A stretch of DNA of 20,485 nucleotides from a virus, in the IMG/VR virus record IMGVR_UViG_3300045950_000311, positions 1 through 20,485 of that record. One strand, 5' to 3'. Every line of letters begins with the position of its first letter. The first letter of the stretch is position 1. Positions 11,300-18,536 of the stretch are shown here, piece by piece. A model generated the notes under the pieces. That model had not been told where the DNA came from, searched no databases, and was given only the letters and a program-made list of their open reading frames with translations. A program made the translations under genes and the position numbers.

Positions 11300-13409
11300 C
11301 CCGGCGCGCTTCGCCTATGCCGATGCGCGGCGCATCCTGCGCGAAACGCTGGATGCGCTGCTTCCGCCGCGGCGCATGTCGGTCGCCGATCACGCGGCGC
11401 TGCATCGCTGGGTGAAGTCCCCGGTCGGCGCGCACATGGAGCGATGGGATCATCGCACCGCGCCCTACCTTCGCGAGCCGATGGAGTGGCTATCCTCGGA
11501 CGATTACGACACGGTCGCGATCGTCGGGCCTGGTGCTTGCGGCAAGACGATGCTGGCCGAGAACTGGCTGCTCTACAGCATCGACGCCGACCCGGCGGAC
11601 CTGCTGTGGTATATGCAGACCGACCCGGCCACCGAGGCCTATGTGAAGGGCCGGATCGAGCCGATGCTCGAGGCGCATGAGCGCCTGATCGGCGACCGGC
11701 GCCACGGCCGCGACAGCGTGGCCTTCAAGCGGTTCCGCGGCATGCGGGCGGAGTTCCTGACCTTCACGGCCTCCGCGCTGGTCAACAAGCACGTCGCGCG
11801 CATCGTTGCGGACGAGATCGACAACTACGACGAGAGCCTGGGCGACCCGCTGGCGCTGCTGAACCCGCGTCGCCAGGCCGCCGGGGCGGATTCGAAGCTG
11901 CTGCTGATCAGCCATCCCGACCGTGGCGCCCCGCCGGACGCCCCGCGGGCGCGGCAGCGCGGCATCATGGCGGTCTACGCCGACAGCACGCGCTGCACCT
12001 GGTGGTGGCGCTGCCCGCATTGCGGTGCCTACTCGTCGCCGCATCCCGGCACGGCGCGGCGCATGGTGCTCGACTGGCCGCAGGACGCGCCGCTCGACGT
12101 GATCCAGCGGGAAGCGCGGCTGGTATGTCCGGCCAATGGCTGCCTGATCGAGGACGGCGAGCGCCACGCCATGAACCTCACCGGCAAGTGGGTCGGGGCG
12201 GGCGAGACGATCGACGAGGGCGGCCGGATCGAAGGCGAGCGCATCAGGACCCGCACCGCCGGGGCCTGGATTCTCGGCGTCATGTCGCCCTTCACGAAGG
12301 ACGGCATCGGCGGCCTGGCCCGCGCCCGTGCCGCGGCCGAGCGGGCGGCAGAACTGGGCGAGATCGAGGGCCTGCGCCAGGTCATGGTGAAGAGCTGGGG
12401 CGAGCCCTACGCCCCGCCCGCCCGGCTCGGCAGCGTGGATGCCGCCGTTCTGGCCGAGCGCGCGGAAGAGGGGCTGCGGCTCGGCTTCGTGCCGGATGGG
12501 GTGCGCTTCCTGACCGCCTGGGCGGACGCGCAGGGCAGCCGGTTCGAGGTGCTGGTCCGCGGATGGGGGCCGGGCGGCGAATCCTGGGTCGTTGATCACC
12601 AGGTGATCCCTGCCGAGCCGGCGACGAACCCGGATGACTGGGATGCGCTGATCGAGCGGCTGACCGAGGGCGCATTCCCCCTTGCCGACGGCAGCGGGCG
12701 CGTGATGCGGCTGCGCGGCGCCGGCTTCGATGCCTACGGCCAGCCGGGCGTGACGGAGCAGGCCTATGCGGCCTGGCTCCGCGCCCGCAAGGCCGGGAAG
12801 GTGAAGCGCCTGGGCGTGGTGGAACACCGCGACGTGTGGTCCCTGGTGCCGACCAAGGGCGCGCCGGGGCGAGCGGCGCCGCGCATCCAGGTGGTCTATC
12901 CGAACAGCCAGCGGAAGGACCGCCGCGCGACCGCGCGGGGGCAGGCGCCGCTGCTGCTGTTCAACGCGAACGGGGCGAAGGACGCGCTGGCAGCGCAGCT
13001 CGCGGTCGCCCCGCCATCGGTGGGTGCCGTGCATATCCCGCGCGGGCTGCTGAGCCCGGCGGGGCCGCCGCACGACTTCCTCGAGCAGCTCTTGGCCGAG
13101 GCCCGCAACCCGACCACCGGGGCGTGGGAGAAGGTGGAGAAGGCCCGGCGCAACGAGGCGCTGGACCTGATGGTGGGCTGCGAGGTGGTGGCGCGGCTGC
13201 ACGGGCTGCACCGGATCGACTGGGAGGCGCCGCCGGCCTGGGCGTCGCGGTGGGAGAGCAACAGCGCCGTCGCGCCGGCCTCCGCCGCAGAGGATGCGCG
13301 CGATCTGGCGCCGCCGCCGGCCGCCGTGGTGGCGGCGGTGCCGCAGCGCCCGGCAACGGTGGCGATGCGCGGGCGCGGGGTGATCGGTATGGGCCGCAGG
13401 CTCGGTTGA
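11283..13409 (+). CDS. terL: Terminase large subunit, GpA family
   Basis: A 708-residue packaging ATPase/nuclease starting at ATG 11283 with GAAGAGGAG upstream. Walker A is VGPGACGKT (residues 81-89), Walker B ARIVADEID (172-180). The GpA-family Cys pairs CPHC (244-247) and CPANGC (282-287) suggest a metal-binding insertion. The nuclease half starts near FLTAWADAQGSRFEVLVRGW, whose Asp fits the RNase-H-fold active site. Length is normal for lambda GpA-type enzymes. It cuts concatemeric DNA and drives it into proheads through the portal. The C-terminal 50 residues are Ala/Pro-rich. Frame and motifs are intact, so packaging function appears preserved although capsid genes are lost. Confidence 0.93.
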   Translation: MPQPPDPARFAYADARRILRETLDALLPPRRMSVADHAALHRWVKSPVGAHMERWDHRTAPYLREPMEWLSSDDYDTVAIVGPGACGKTMLAENWLLYSIDADPADLLWYMQTDPATEAYVKGRIEPMLEAHERLIGDRRHGRDSVAFKRFRGMRAEFLTFTASALVNKHVARIVADEIDNYDESLGDPLALLNPRRQAAGADSKLLLISHPDRGAPPDAPRARQRGIMAVYADSTRCTWWWRCPHCGAYSSPHPGTARRMVLDWPQDAPLDVIQREARLVCPANGCLIEDGERHAMNLTGKWVGAGETIDEGGRIEGERIRTRTAGAWILGVMSPFTKDGIGGLARARAAAERAAELGEIEGLRQVMVKSWGEPYAPPARLGSVDAAVLAERAEEGLRLGFVPDGVRFLTAWADAQGSRFEVLVRGWGPGGESWVVDHQVIPAEPATNPDDWDALIERLTEGAFPLADGSGRVMRLRGAGFDAYGQPGVTEQAYAAWLRARKAGKVKRLGVVEHRDVWSLVPTKGAPGRAAPRIQVVYPNSQRKDRRATARGQAPLLLFNANGAKDALAAQLAVAPPSVGAVHIPRGLLSPAGPPHDFLEQLLAEARNPTTGAWEKVEKARRNEALDLMVGCEVVARLHGLHRIDWEAPPAWASRWESNSAVAPASAAEDARDLAPPPAAVVAAVPQRPATVAMRGRGVIGMGRRLG

Positions 13410-13422
13410 GGGGACGATCGGC

Positions 13423-13644
13423 ATGGATGCGGTTCTGGCCTGGGCGCTCGCGCAGGCAGCTGGCACGCGCTGGCGCGAGCTGGCCGAGGCGTATGTCAGC
13501 GGCGCCACCCGCGTGACCTTCGAGGGCCGAACGGTCGAATACCGCAGCCGTGCGGACATGGAGGCGATCCTGCGCGCCGGTTTCAATGCCGAGAACCCGC
13601 AGGCGCGGCGCGGCCCGCGCATCTCGCTGGGCGCCGGCCGATGA
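13423..13644 (+). CDS. gpW-like head-tail joining protein
   Basis: A 73-residue protein starting MDAVLAWALAQAAGTRWREL. The core YVSGATRVTFEGRTVEYRS, then a helix (RADMEAILRAGFN) and the ending ARRGPRISLGAGR match the order of lambda gpW: helix, beta hairpin, helix, Arg-Gly-Pro tail. gpW closes the filled head and lets the tail attach. Position between terminase and portal is the lambda order. The stop overlaps the portal ATG (ATGA). Confidence 0.8.
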   Translation: MDAVLAWALAQAAGTRWRELAEAYVSGATRVTFEGRTVEYRSRADMEAILRAGFNAENPQARRGPRISLGAGR

Positions 13645-15260
13645 ACCTCATCGACCGCGCGATCGGCTTCATCTCCCCGGTGCGGCAGGTGGAGCGCGCG
13701 CGGGCGCGCCTGCAACTGCGCCGCATCGAGGTGGCCGCCTCGGCCATGTCGGGATACGAGGCGGCGAAGCGCGAGCGCGCGGCGCTGCGCTACTTCAACG
13801 CGAGCCCCCGCACGGCGGACGAGGATGTCCTGCCGGGGCTCGATGCCCTGCGCGCGCGCTCGCGGCAGATGATGATGAACGCGCCCATCGCCCGCGGGGC
13901 GGTGCAGACGGCGGTGACGAACGTGGTCGGTGCCGGCCTCCGCGTCTCGGCGCAGCCTGATCGCGCCGCACTGCGCACCCTGGCGAGCGTGTCGGAGATC
14001 CAGGTCGGCGCGTTCGAGGATGCGGCGCAGCGCGAATGGCGGCTGTTCAACAGGAAGGAGCACGCCGACATCCACGCCCGGCTGTCCTTCCGCCGCATGC
14101 AGGACCTGGTGTTCCGCTCGGTGCTGGTCTCGGGCGACTGCTTCGTTGCGGTCGTGCAGGCCCGCAAGGGCACGCCTTTCGACTTCGCGCTTCAGGTGAT
14201 CGAGGCGGACCGCGTCTGCAACCCGAACTACCGCAGCGACACCGAGACCCTGGCCGGCGGCATCGAATACGACGATGCGGGGACGCCGGTCGCGATCCAT
14301 GTGGCGGAGATCCCGCGCGGCGGCGGCGCGAAGCGCAACTGGCGGCGCCTGCCGATGCGCGCGCCGGATGGCGCGCCCCGCGTGCTGCACCTGATGCAGC
14401 AGGAGAGGATCGGCCAGAGCCGTGGCGTGCCCTATCTCGCGCCGGTCATCGGGCCGCTGAAGGATCTCGACCGATACAGCGAGGCGGAACTGACGGCCGC
14501 GGTCCTGAACGCCTCCATCGCCATCGTCTCGCAGAATGCCGACGGCGCCGCCGACATTGCCGAGAATGCGGCCCGCACCGGGCAGGCGCAGCCGGGCTTC
14601 CTGCGGGCGAACATCGAGTTCGAGCCCGGCATGGTGCTCGAAGGCTTCGCGCCGAACGAGGGCCCGAAGTCCTTCGCCGCCGACCGACCGAATGCGGGCT
14701 TCGATCCCTTCGTCCAGGCGGTGCTGCGGCAGGTGGGCGTCGCGCTCGAACTGCCGTTCGAGGTGCTGGTGAAGCACTTCACTGCCTCCTACTCGGCCGC
14801 GCGCGCGGCGCTGCTTCAGGCGTGGTCGTTCTTCCGCGTCCGCCGCGAATGGCTCGCCGAGGAACTGTGCCAGCCGGTCTATGAGCTGGTGCTGCGCAAC
14901 GCGATCCTGCGCGGCCGGGTCGCGGCGCCGGGTTTCCTCGAGGATGCCGCCATGCGGGCCGCGTGGTCCGCGACGCGATGGACCGGCCCCTCCATGGGCC
15001 AGATCCAGCCGCAGACGGAAATCCGTGCGGCGCGGGAGGCGGTCGAGGCTCGCTTCGCCTCCCGCACCCGCATCGCCGCCGAGATATTCGGCGACGACTG
15101 GGAAGCGGTGGAGGACGAGCTCGCCTGGGAAGACGAGCGCATCGGAGGCGCGCGGCCGGGGGACCCGCTCACCGGGCGCGGCGCGCCGCCGCCGGTCGAG
15201 CAGCCATCCGATGCCGGCGACGCCGAGGACGAGACCGAGCAGGAAAGGAACGCCGCATGA
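13641..15260 (+). CDS. Portal protein, lambda gpB family
   Basis: A 539-residue protein starting MNLIDRAIGFISPVRQVERA. Lambda-portal family features are present: LRARSRQMMMNAPIARGAVQ followed by NVVGAGLRVSAQPD near residues 70-110, the SVLVSGDCFVAVVQ strand pair (162-180), HLMQQERIGQSRGVPYLAPV (about residues 250-270), the helix ALLQAWSFFRVRREWLAEEL and the acidic C-terminal tail. Twelve copies form the ring through which DNA enters the head. Length is normal for the family. The start overlaps gpW and the stop overlaps the protease start. The reading frame is intact. Confidence 0.92.
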   Translation: MNLIDRAIGFISPVRQVERARARLQLRRIEVAASAMSGYEAAKRERAALRYFNASPRTADEDVLPGLDALRARSRQMMMNAPIARGAVQTAVTNVVGAGLRVSAQPDRAALRTLASVSEIQVGAFEDAAQREWRLFNRKEHADIHARLSFRRMQDLVFRSVLVSGDCFVAVVQARKGTPFDFALQVIEADRVCNPNYRSDTETLAGGIEYDDAGTPVAIHVAEIPRGGGAKRNWRRLPMRAPDGAPRVLHLMQQERIGQSRGVPYLAPVIGPLKDLDRYSEAELTAAVLNASIAIVSQNADGAADIAENAARTGQAQPGFLRANIEFEPGMVLEGFAPNEGPKSFAADRPNAGFDPFVQAVLRQVGVALELPFEVLVKHFTASYSAARAALLQAWSFFRVRREWLAEELCQPVYELVLRNAILRGRVAAPGFLEDAAMRAAWSATRWTGPSMGQIQPQTEIRAAREAVEARFASRTRIAAEIFGDDWEAVEDELAWEDERIGGARPGDPLTGRGAPPPVEQPSDAGDAEDETEQERNAA

Positions 15261-16681
15261 GCGCGCGCCTTGCGGAGCGGATCGCCAGCGTGCCCTGGCT
15301 GATCCTCGAGCCGGCCTTCCAGTCCCTCCTTGAGATCGCCAGCCGCGAGACGCCGGACCCGGACAACCTCGAGGCCTGGAAGGCCCTGCTCGCGCCCGCG
15401 CCAATGGCGGTGGACCTGCGCGCATCCTCCCCGCTGCCGGGTGCGCGGCGCGCCCAGCTTCGCGACGGCGTGGCGATCATCCGCATCAGCGGCCCCATCT
15501 TCCGCCATGCCGGTCTGTTCACCGAGCTTTCGGGTGCCACTGCGCTTGCCGATGTGGCGCTCGATCTCGGCCTCGCGCGGGATGACGGGCGGGTGAAGGC
15601 CATCCTTCTCGCCGTGGACAGCCCCGGCGGGGAGGCGACCGGCGTCGGGGACGCGGCGGAAGCCATCCGGGCGGCTGCGGCCATCAAGCCCGTCGCGGCG
15701 CATGTCGAGGGCGTCGCGGCCTCGGCGGCCTTCTGGCTGGCCGCGGGGGCGAGCGAGATCGTGGCGGCGCCCGAGGCCTTCGTCGGCTCCATCGGCGTCG
15801 TCATGCGCATGACCGACACCCGCGAGCGGGATGCCCGCAGCGGCGTGCGCGCGCACCAGTTCGTGTCGAGCCAGACGCCGGGCAAGCGCCCGGACCCCGC
15901 GACGGACGATGGCCGGCGGCAGATCCAGCGCCTGGTAGACAGCCTGGCCGGCGAGTTCGTCGCCGCCGCCGCGCGCCTGCGGGGGATGGAGGAGGACGCC
16001 CTTCTCGCCGCCACCCATGGCGGCGGGCTGGTGATCGGGCGGGAGGCGCTGGCCTCCGGCCTGGTCGATCGCCTCGGCAGCTTCGAGGAAACCCTGGCCC
16101 GCCTGGCCGCCGGCGCGGTGCCGCTGGCCGCAAGCAACCCGTCGCCTGGGCCGCGACGGCTGAAGGAGAACGTGACCATGACCAATCCCGCGCCCGCGCC
16201 GCAGGCCGAGGCCGAGACCCAGGCGCCCGCGCCCGCGCCCGCCGCCGCGAGCCAGCCGGCCGCGCCCGTCGCCGCTGCGGCGGAAGGCGGCGCCACCGAC
16301 CCGCAGGCGGCCGAGCGCGCGCGCTGCGCGGCCATCCTCGCCGCCCAGAAGCCCGGCTTCCAGCAGCTCGCCTCGCTCGCCATCGCGCAGGGCTGGTCGC
16401 CGCAGGTCTTCGCCCAGGCGCAGGATGCCTCGGCCGCCGCGGTGGCGGAGGCGACGCGCGCGGCGCAGGCGCAGGCCTTCGCGGCCAGCATGCCGGCCCC
16501 GGTCGCCGGCGCGGCCGAGCAGCCCGAGGCGTCCGCGCTGCCTGTCGAGCAGCGGGCCAAGGCCGAATGGGACAAGGACGCCAGGCTGCGCGCCGAGTTC
16601 GGCAACGACTTCAAGTCCTACCTCGCCTTCGCGAAGGCGCAGGACGGCAAGGTCGTGAAGCTCATCTCCCGCCCCGCCTGA
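15257..16681 (+). CDS. S49-family prohead protease with C-terminal scaffold domain (lambda gpC-like)
   Basis: A 474-residue protein. The S49/SppA fold is clear: LLAVDSPGGEATGVGDAAEA (118-137), nucleophile Ser156 in GVAASAAFWLA, then PEAFVGSIGVVM (172-183) and Lys210 in TPGKRPD, 54 residues after the Ser, the expected Ser-Lys dyad spacing. Residues 308-474 are Ala/Gln/Pro-rich and helical (QKPGFQQLASLAIAQGW, EWDKDARLRAEFGNDFKSYL), like a scaffold. In lambda, gpC processes head proteins and carries the Nu3 scaffold as its 3' end. The partner major capsid protein is missing downstream. Confidence 0.88.
   Translation: MSARLAERIASVPWLILEPAFQSLLEIASRETPDPDNLEAWKALLAPAPMAVDLRASSPLPGARRAQLRDGVAIIRISGPIFRHAGLFTELSGATALADVALDLGLARDDGRVKAILLAVDSPGGEATGVGDAAEAIRAAAAIKPVAAHVEGVAASAAFWLAAGASEIVAAPEAFVGSIGVVMRMTDTRERDARSGVRAHQFVSSQTPGKRPDPATDDGRRQIQRLVDSLAGEFVAAAARLRGMEEDALLAATHGGGLVIGREALASGLVDRLGSFEETLARLAAGAVPLAASNPSPGPRRLKENVTMTNPAPAPQAEAETQAPAPAPAAASQPAAPVAAAAEGGATDPQAAERARCAAILAAQKPGFQQLASLAIAQGWSPQVFAQAQDASAAAVAEATRAAQAQAFAASMPAPVAGAAEQPEASALPVEQRAKAEWDKDARLRAEFGNDFKSYLAFAKAQDGKVVKLISRPA
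16178..16681 (+). CDS. Nested in-frame scaffold protein (Nu3-like)
   Basis: Inside the protease gene an ATG at 16178 is in frame (codon 308) and preceded by AAGGAGAA at normal spacing, matching a real ribosome site inside a coding region. It would make a 167-residue protein containing only the Ala/Pro linker (PAPAPQAEAETQAPAPAP) and the helical scaffold segment. In lambda the scaffold Nu3 is made this way from inside gene C. A separate scaffold product is inferred from the start signal. Confidence 0.6.
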   Translation: MTNPAPAPQAEAETQAPAPAPAAASQPAAPVAAAAEGGATDPQAAERARCAAILAAQKPGFQQLASLAIAQGWSPQVFAQAQDASAAAVAEATRAAQAQAFAASMPAPVAGAAEQPEASALPVEQRAKAEWDKDARLRAEFGNDFKSYLAFAKAQDGKVVKLISRPA

Positions 16682-16691
16682 TCATCCAGCC

Positions 16692-16715
16692 GCGCGGGCC
16701 GGGTGCCGGCCGCGC
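16692..16715 (+). other. GC-rich hairpin before the decoration gene
   Basis: GCGCGGGCCGG and CCGGCCGCGC pair around GTG with one bulged G. It lies in the 62-bp gap between the protease stop and the decoration gene, upstream of GAAGGAGA. It could adjust relative expression of the two genes. Confidence 0.4.
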
Positions 16716-16743
16716 CATCGTTCCATCCTGAAGGAGACCAGCC

Positions 16744-17089
16744 ATGGCGCAGCTCGCCGCCAACCTGCAGCGCACCTACGTGCTCGGCGACGAGGCCGAG
16801 TATCCCGCCTCCACCGGCGCCGTCTATGAGGGCAGCGCGGTCGGCCTCACCTCCGGCTACGCCCGCCAGCTCGTCGCCGGGGACCCCTTCGTCGGCTTCG
16901 CCGTGCAGGGCTGCCCCGCCAGCGGCGCGAACGGCACCAACACCGTGACCGTGAAGCTGGAAGGCCGCGTGATCGTGCCCATCTCGGGCATCGCGCTGAC
17001 GAACGTGAACGCCCCGGTCTATGCCAGCGACGGCAACACCTTCACCCTCACGCAGTCCACGAACACGCTGATCGGCAAGGTCGTGCGCG
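16744..17089 (+). pseudogene. Capsid decoration/cement protein, 3' end lost at a deletion junction
   Basis: The start ATG 16744 has GAAGGAGACC upstream. About 115 codons look like a head-decoration protein: MAQLAANLQRTYVLGDEAEY, GDPFVGFAVQGCPASGANG, TVTVKLEGRVIVPISGIALT, FTLTQSTNTLIGKVVR. Position after protease/scaffold is the lambda gpD slot. After GKVVR the frame changes character (Gly/Arg-rich, RVGGGCRGRMGRRGGRP), and a baseplate fragment is open in another frame, so the gene is cut. The exact end is uncertain by about 15 bp. The uninterrupted frame actually reads on to 17667, so a chimeric product could still be made. The next expected gene, major capsid protein, is absent. Confidence 0.6.
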
Positions 17090-17230
17090 TCGGCGGTGGA
17101 TGTCGCGGCCGAATGGGGCGGCGCGGCGGGCGACCAGTTGCGCATGGTGGTGACGATCCGGCGGGAGGCCGATGGCCGCCGCGCCTCGGAGGTGTTCGAG
17201 ATGGTCTGGGCTGCGGAGGCATCGCGATGA
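17090..17230 (+). pseudogene. C-terminal fragment of a gp46-like baseplate protein
   Basis: In the +1 frame relative to the decoration gene, the sequence reads SAVDVAAEWGGAAGDQLRMV, then VTIRREADGRRASEVFEMVW and stops at 17228-17230. This resembles the C-terminus of Mu gp46/GP46-family baseplate proteins (a V-D-V-x-x-E strand, then a strand ending F-x-x-V-W). It has no start codon or ribosome site and begins at the junction. Its stop overlaps the ATG of a gp47-like gene, which is the native Mu-type gene order, so the fragment and its right neighbour came together from a tail module. Confidence 0.55.
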
Positions 17231-17508
17231 GTTTCCCGCGCCCCACCCTTTCCGCCCTGCGCGAGCTGGCGCGCAACGAGGTCGCGGCCCGGCTGCCCGG
17301 CGCCGACCCGGCGCTGCGGCGCTCGGCCATCATGGTGCTGGCCGAGACGCTCGCCGGCCTCGCGCATCACCAGTATGGCTACCTCGACTTCATCGCCCGC
17401 CAGGTGATCCCCGACACGGCGGAAGGCGAATACCTCGACCGCTGGTGCCGGATGGTCGGGCTGCAGCGCAAGCCGGCAACGGCGGCGGCGGGCAGCGTCA
17501 CCTTCCCC
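17227..17508 (+). pseudogene. Baseplate J/gp47-like protein, truncated after about 94 codons
   Basis: Starts MSFPRPTLSALRELARNEVA at ATG 17227, overlapping the gp46 stop. The N-terminal pattern is that of Mu gp47/baseplate J proteins: LPGADPALRRSAIMVLAETL, HHQYGYLDFIARQVIPDTAE, LDRWCRMVGLQRKPATAAAG and SVTF. Full-length family members have about 350-400 residues. Here the family match ends at SVTF, and the frame continues only as Arg-rich nonsense to 17667. The rest of the gene, and the genes that follow it in tail operons, are missing. Confidence 0.7.
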
Positions 17509-17590
17509 GCTGGTCGCCGCCATCGCGGCCGAGCTCGATCTCGACGCGCCGGCGCTCGACGCCCTCTTCGCTGCCGCCGCGCAGCTCTGA
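17507..17590 (+). pseudogene. C-terminal fragment of another gene, family unknown
   Basis: Directly after the gp47 match, a different frame reads PLVAAIAAELDLDAPALDAL, then FAAAAQL and a TGA at 17588-17590. The composition and codon use are natural, but there is no start codon or ribosome site. It looks like the helical C-terminus of a protein whose front part was deleted. The family is not identified. Confidence 0.4.
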
Positions 17591-17645
17591 CCTTCGCGCG
17601 CGGGCAGCGCGCGCCCCGACAACCGCATCAGCAGGAGCACGTCGC

Positions 17646-17894
17646 ATGGCCGTCCATGTGCGCATGAAGGAAGACGCGGCCGGGCTGCGGATGGGGGAGG
17701 ACGCCTCCCTCGACGCCGCCACCGCCAGGGCGCTGCACGCCGCAGGCAAGCTGTGGATCGTGGGCGGCGACCCCGCCGAGATCGAGGCCGCCGGCCTCGC
17801 ATGCGACGCCGAGGTGGGCCCGCCCGTGCGCTACGCCCCGCGGCCCGAGGCCGAAGAGTCCGTCAAGAGCGCCACCCCGGCGCAGGAGGGCTGA
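17646..17894 (+). CDS. Small unknown protein (82 aa), probably tail-region accessory
   Basis: An 82-residue protein starting MAVHVRMKEDAAGLRMGEDA at ATG 17646, with GCAGGAG upstream. A helix-rich middle (ATARALHAAGKLWIVGGDPA, then EIEAAGLACDAEVGPPVRY) ends in an acidic, low-complexity tail. The family is not recognised. Its reading frame is complete. In the deleted context it is the first intact gene after the junctions, so its usual neighbours are probably lost tail genes. Confidence 0.55.
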   Translation: MAVHVRMKEDAAGLRMGEDASLDAATARALHAAGKLWIVGGDPAEIEAAGLACDAEVGPPVRYAPRPEAEESVKSATPAQEG

Positions 17895-17897
17895 TCC

Positions 17898-18242
17898 ATG
17901 CTGGTGCGATGCCTCTCGGCCCTCACGGGCTACCGCTTCCCCGATGCCGCCTATGCGCGGGCCTGGCTGCGCGGGCAGGCGGGCTTCCTGCTCTCGCGCG
18001 GGCTCTCGCGCATCGGCCTCGGCGGGCTGATGGCGCCCCGCGCGCGCTTCGACTTCGAGCATCGCGCGCCGGATGGCAGGCTGCTCGCCTCCTGGGCGGC
18101 GTTCAACCTGGTGACCACGGTCGGCAAGACCGACATCGTGGCGGCCGAGGCCGGGCACTACGCGGTGCGCGCGACCTGCACCGGCCCCACCAGCGCGGCG
18201 AGCGAGACGGCATTCGAGGTGCTGCCAGGCGCCTTCGCCTGA
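17898..18242 (+). CDS. Phage protein, possibly a fusion of unrelated pieces (114 aa)
   Basis: The frame starts at ATG 17898 with GGAGGG upstream and is intact, but three parts look unlike each other. Residues 1-43 (MLVRCLSALTGYRFPDAAYA, then RAWLRGQAGFLLSRGLSRIG) are basic. Residues 45-81 (MAPRARFDFEHRAPDGRLLA, then ASWAAFNLVTTVGKTDIV) resemble the start of phage proteins with the phrase NLVTT-x-GK. Residues 82-114 (AAEAGHYAVRATCTGPTSAA, then a FEVLPG ending) look like the last beta strands of another protein. In-frame deletions could have joined them. Alternatively it is one genuine small protein. Function is unknown. Confidence 0.45.
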   Translation: MLVRCLSALTGYRFPDAAYARAWLRGQAGFLLSRGLSRIGLGGLMAPRARFDFEHRAPDGRLLASWAAFNLVTTVGKTDIVAAEAGHYAVRATCTGPTSAASETAFEVLPGAFA

Positions 18243-18263
18243 GGCGCGATTTCGCGGCGATTT

Positions 18264-18283
18264 CACGCGCGCGCGCGCGCGCG
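18264..18283. other. 20-bp alternating CA/CG tract
   Basis: CA followed by nine CG steps, strictly alternating, in the 63-bp gap before the lysis region. It is Z-DNA-prone and also prone to slippage. The rest of the gap holds only the GGAGG ribosome site of the next gene. Confidence 0.6.
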
Positions 18284-18305
18284 AGGCGCATATTCGGAGG
18301 CATGG

Positions 18306-18536
18306 ATGGCCGAGATTGATCCGCGCGCATTCGGCGGGCTCGAGCGCGACGTGAAGCACCTGTCCGAGCGGATAGACGACCTCGAGAAGGCCATCGAGCG
18401 CCTCGAATCCCGCATCGCCTCGCTCACCGCGCTGCTCGATCAGGCGCGCGGGGCGCGGTGGCTGCTCGGCGCGCTGGTGGCGGCGGCCTCCTTCGCCGCG
18501 GGCGTGGCGGCGACGGCGAAGGGCCTGTTCAAGTGA
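18306..18536 (+). CDS. XhlA-like coiled-coil membrane protein
   Basis: A 76-residue protein starting MAEIDPRAFGGLERDVKHLS at ATG 18306, with CGGAGG upstream. Residues 12-48 form a heptad-type coiled coil (DDLEKAIERLESRIASLTAL), and residues 52-72 (RWLLGALVAAASFAAGVAAT) are one membrane helix. This coil-then-C-terminal-membrane layout is that of XhlA-type proteins that accompany holins in phage lysis cassettes. The stop overlaps the next gene's GTG. Confidence 0.65.
   Translation: MAEIDPRAFGGLERDVKHLSERIDDLEKAIERLESRIASLTALLDQARGARWLLGALVAAASFAAGVAATAKGLFK

Noticed and set aside
11490-15425. A 1311-codon minus-strand open frame opposite terL and portal
   Set aside because: It is antisense to two clearly recognised proteins with intact motifs. 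Long antisense frames are common in GC-rich DNA, and its translation is Arg/His/Pro/Ala-rich without any domain.
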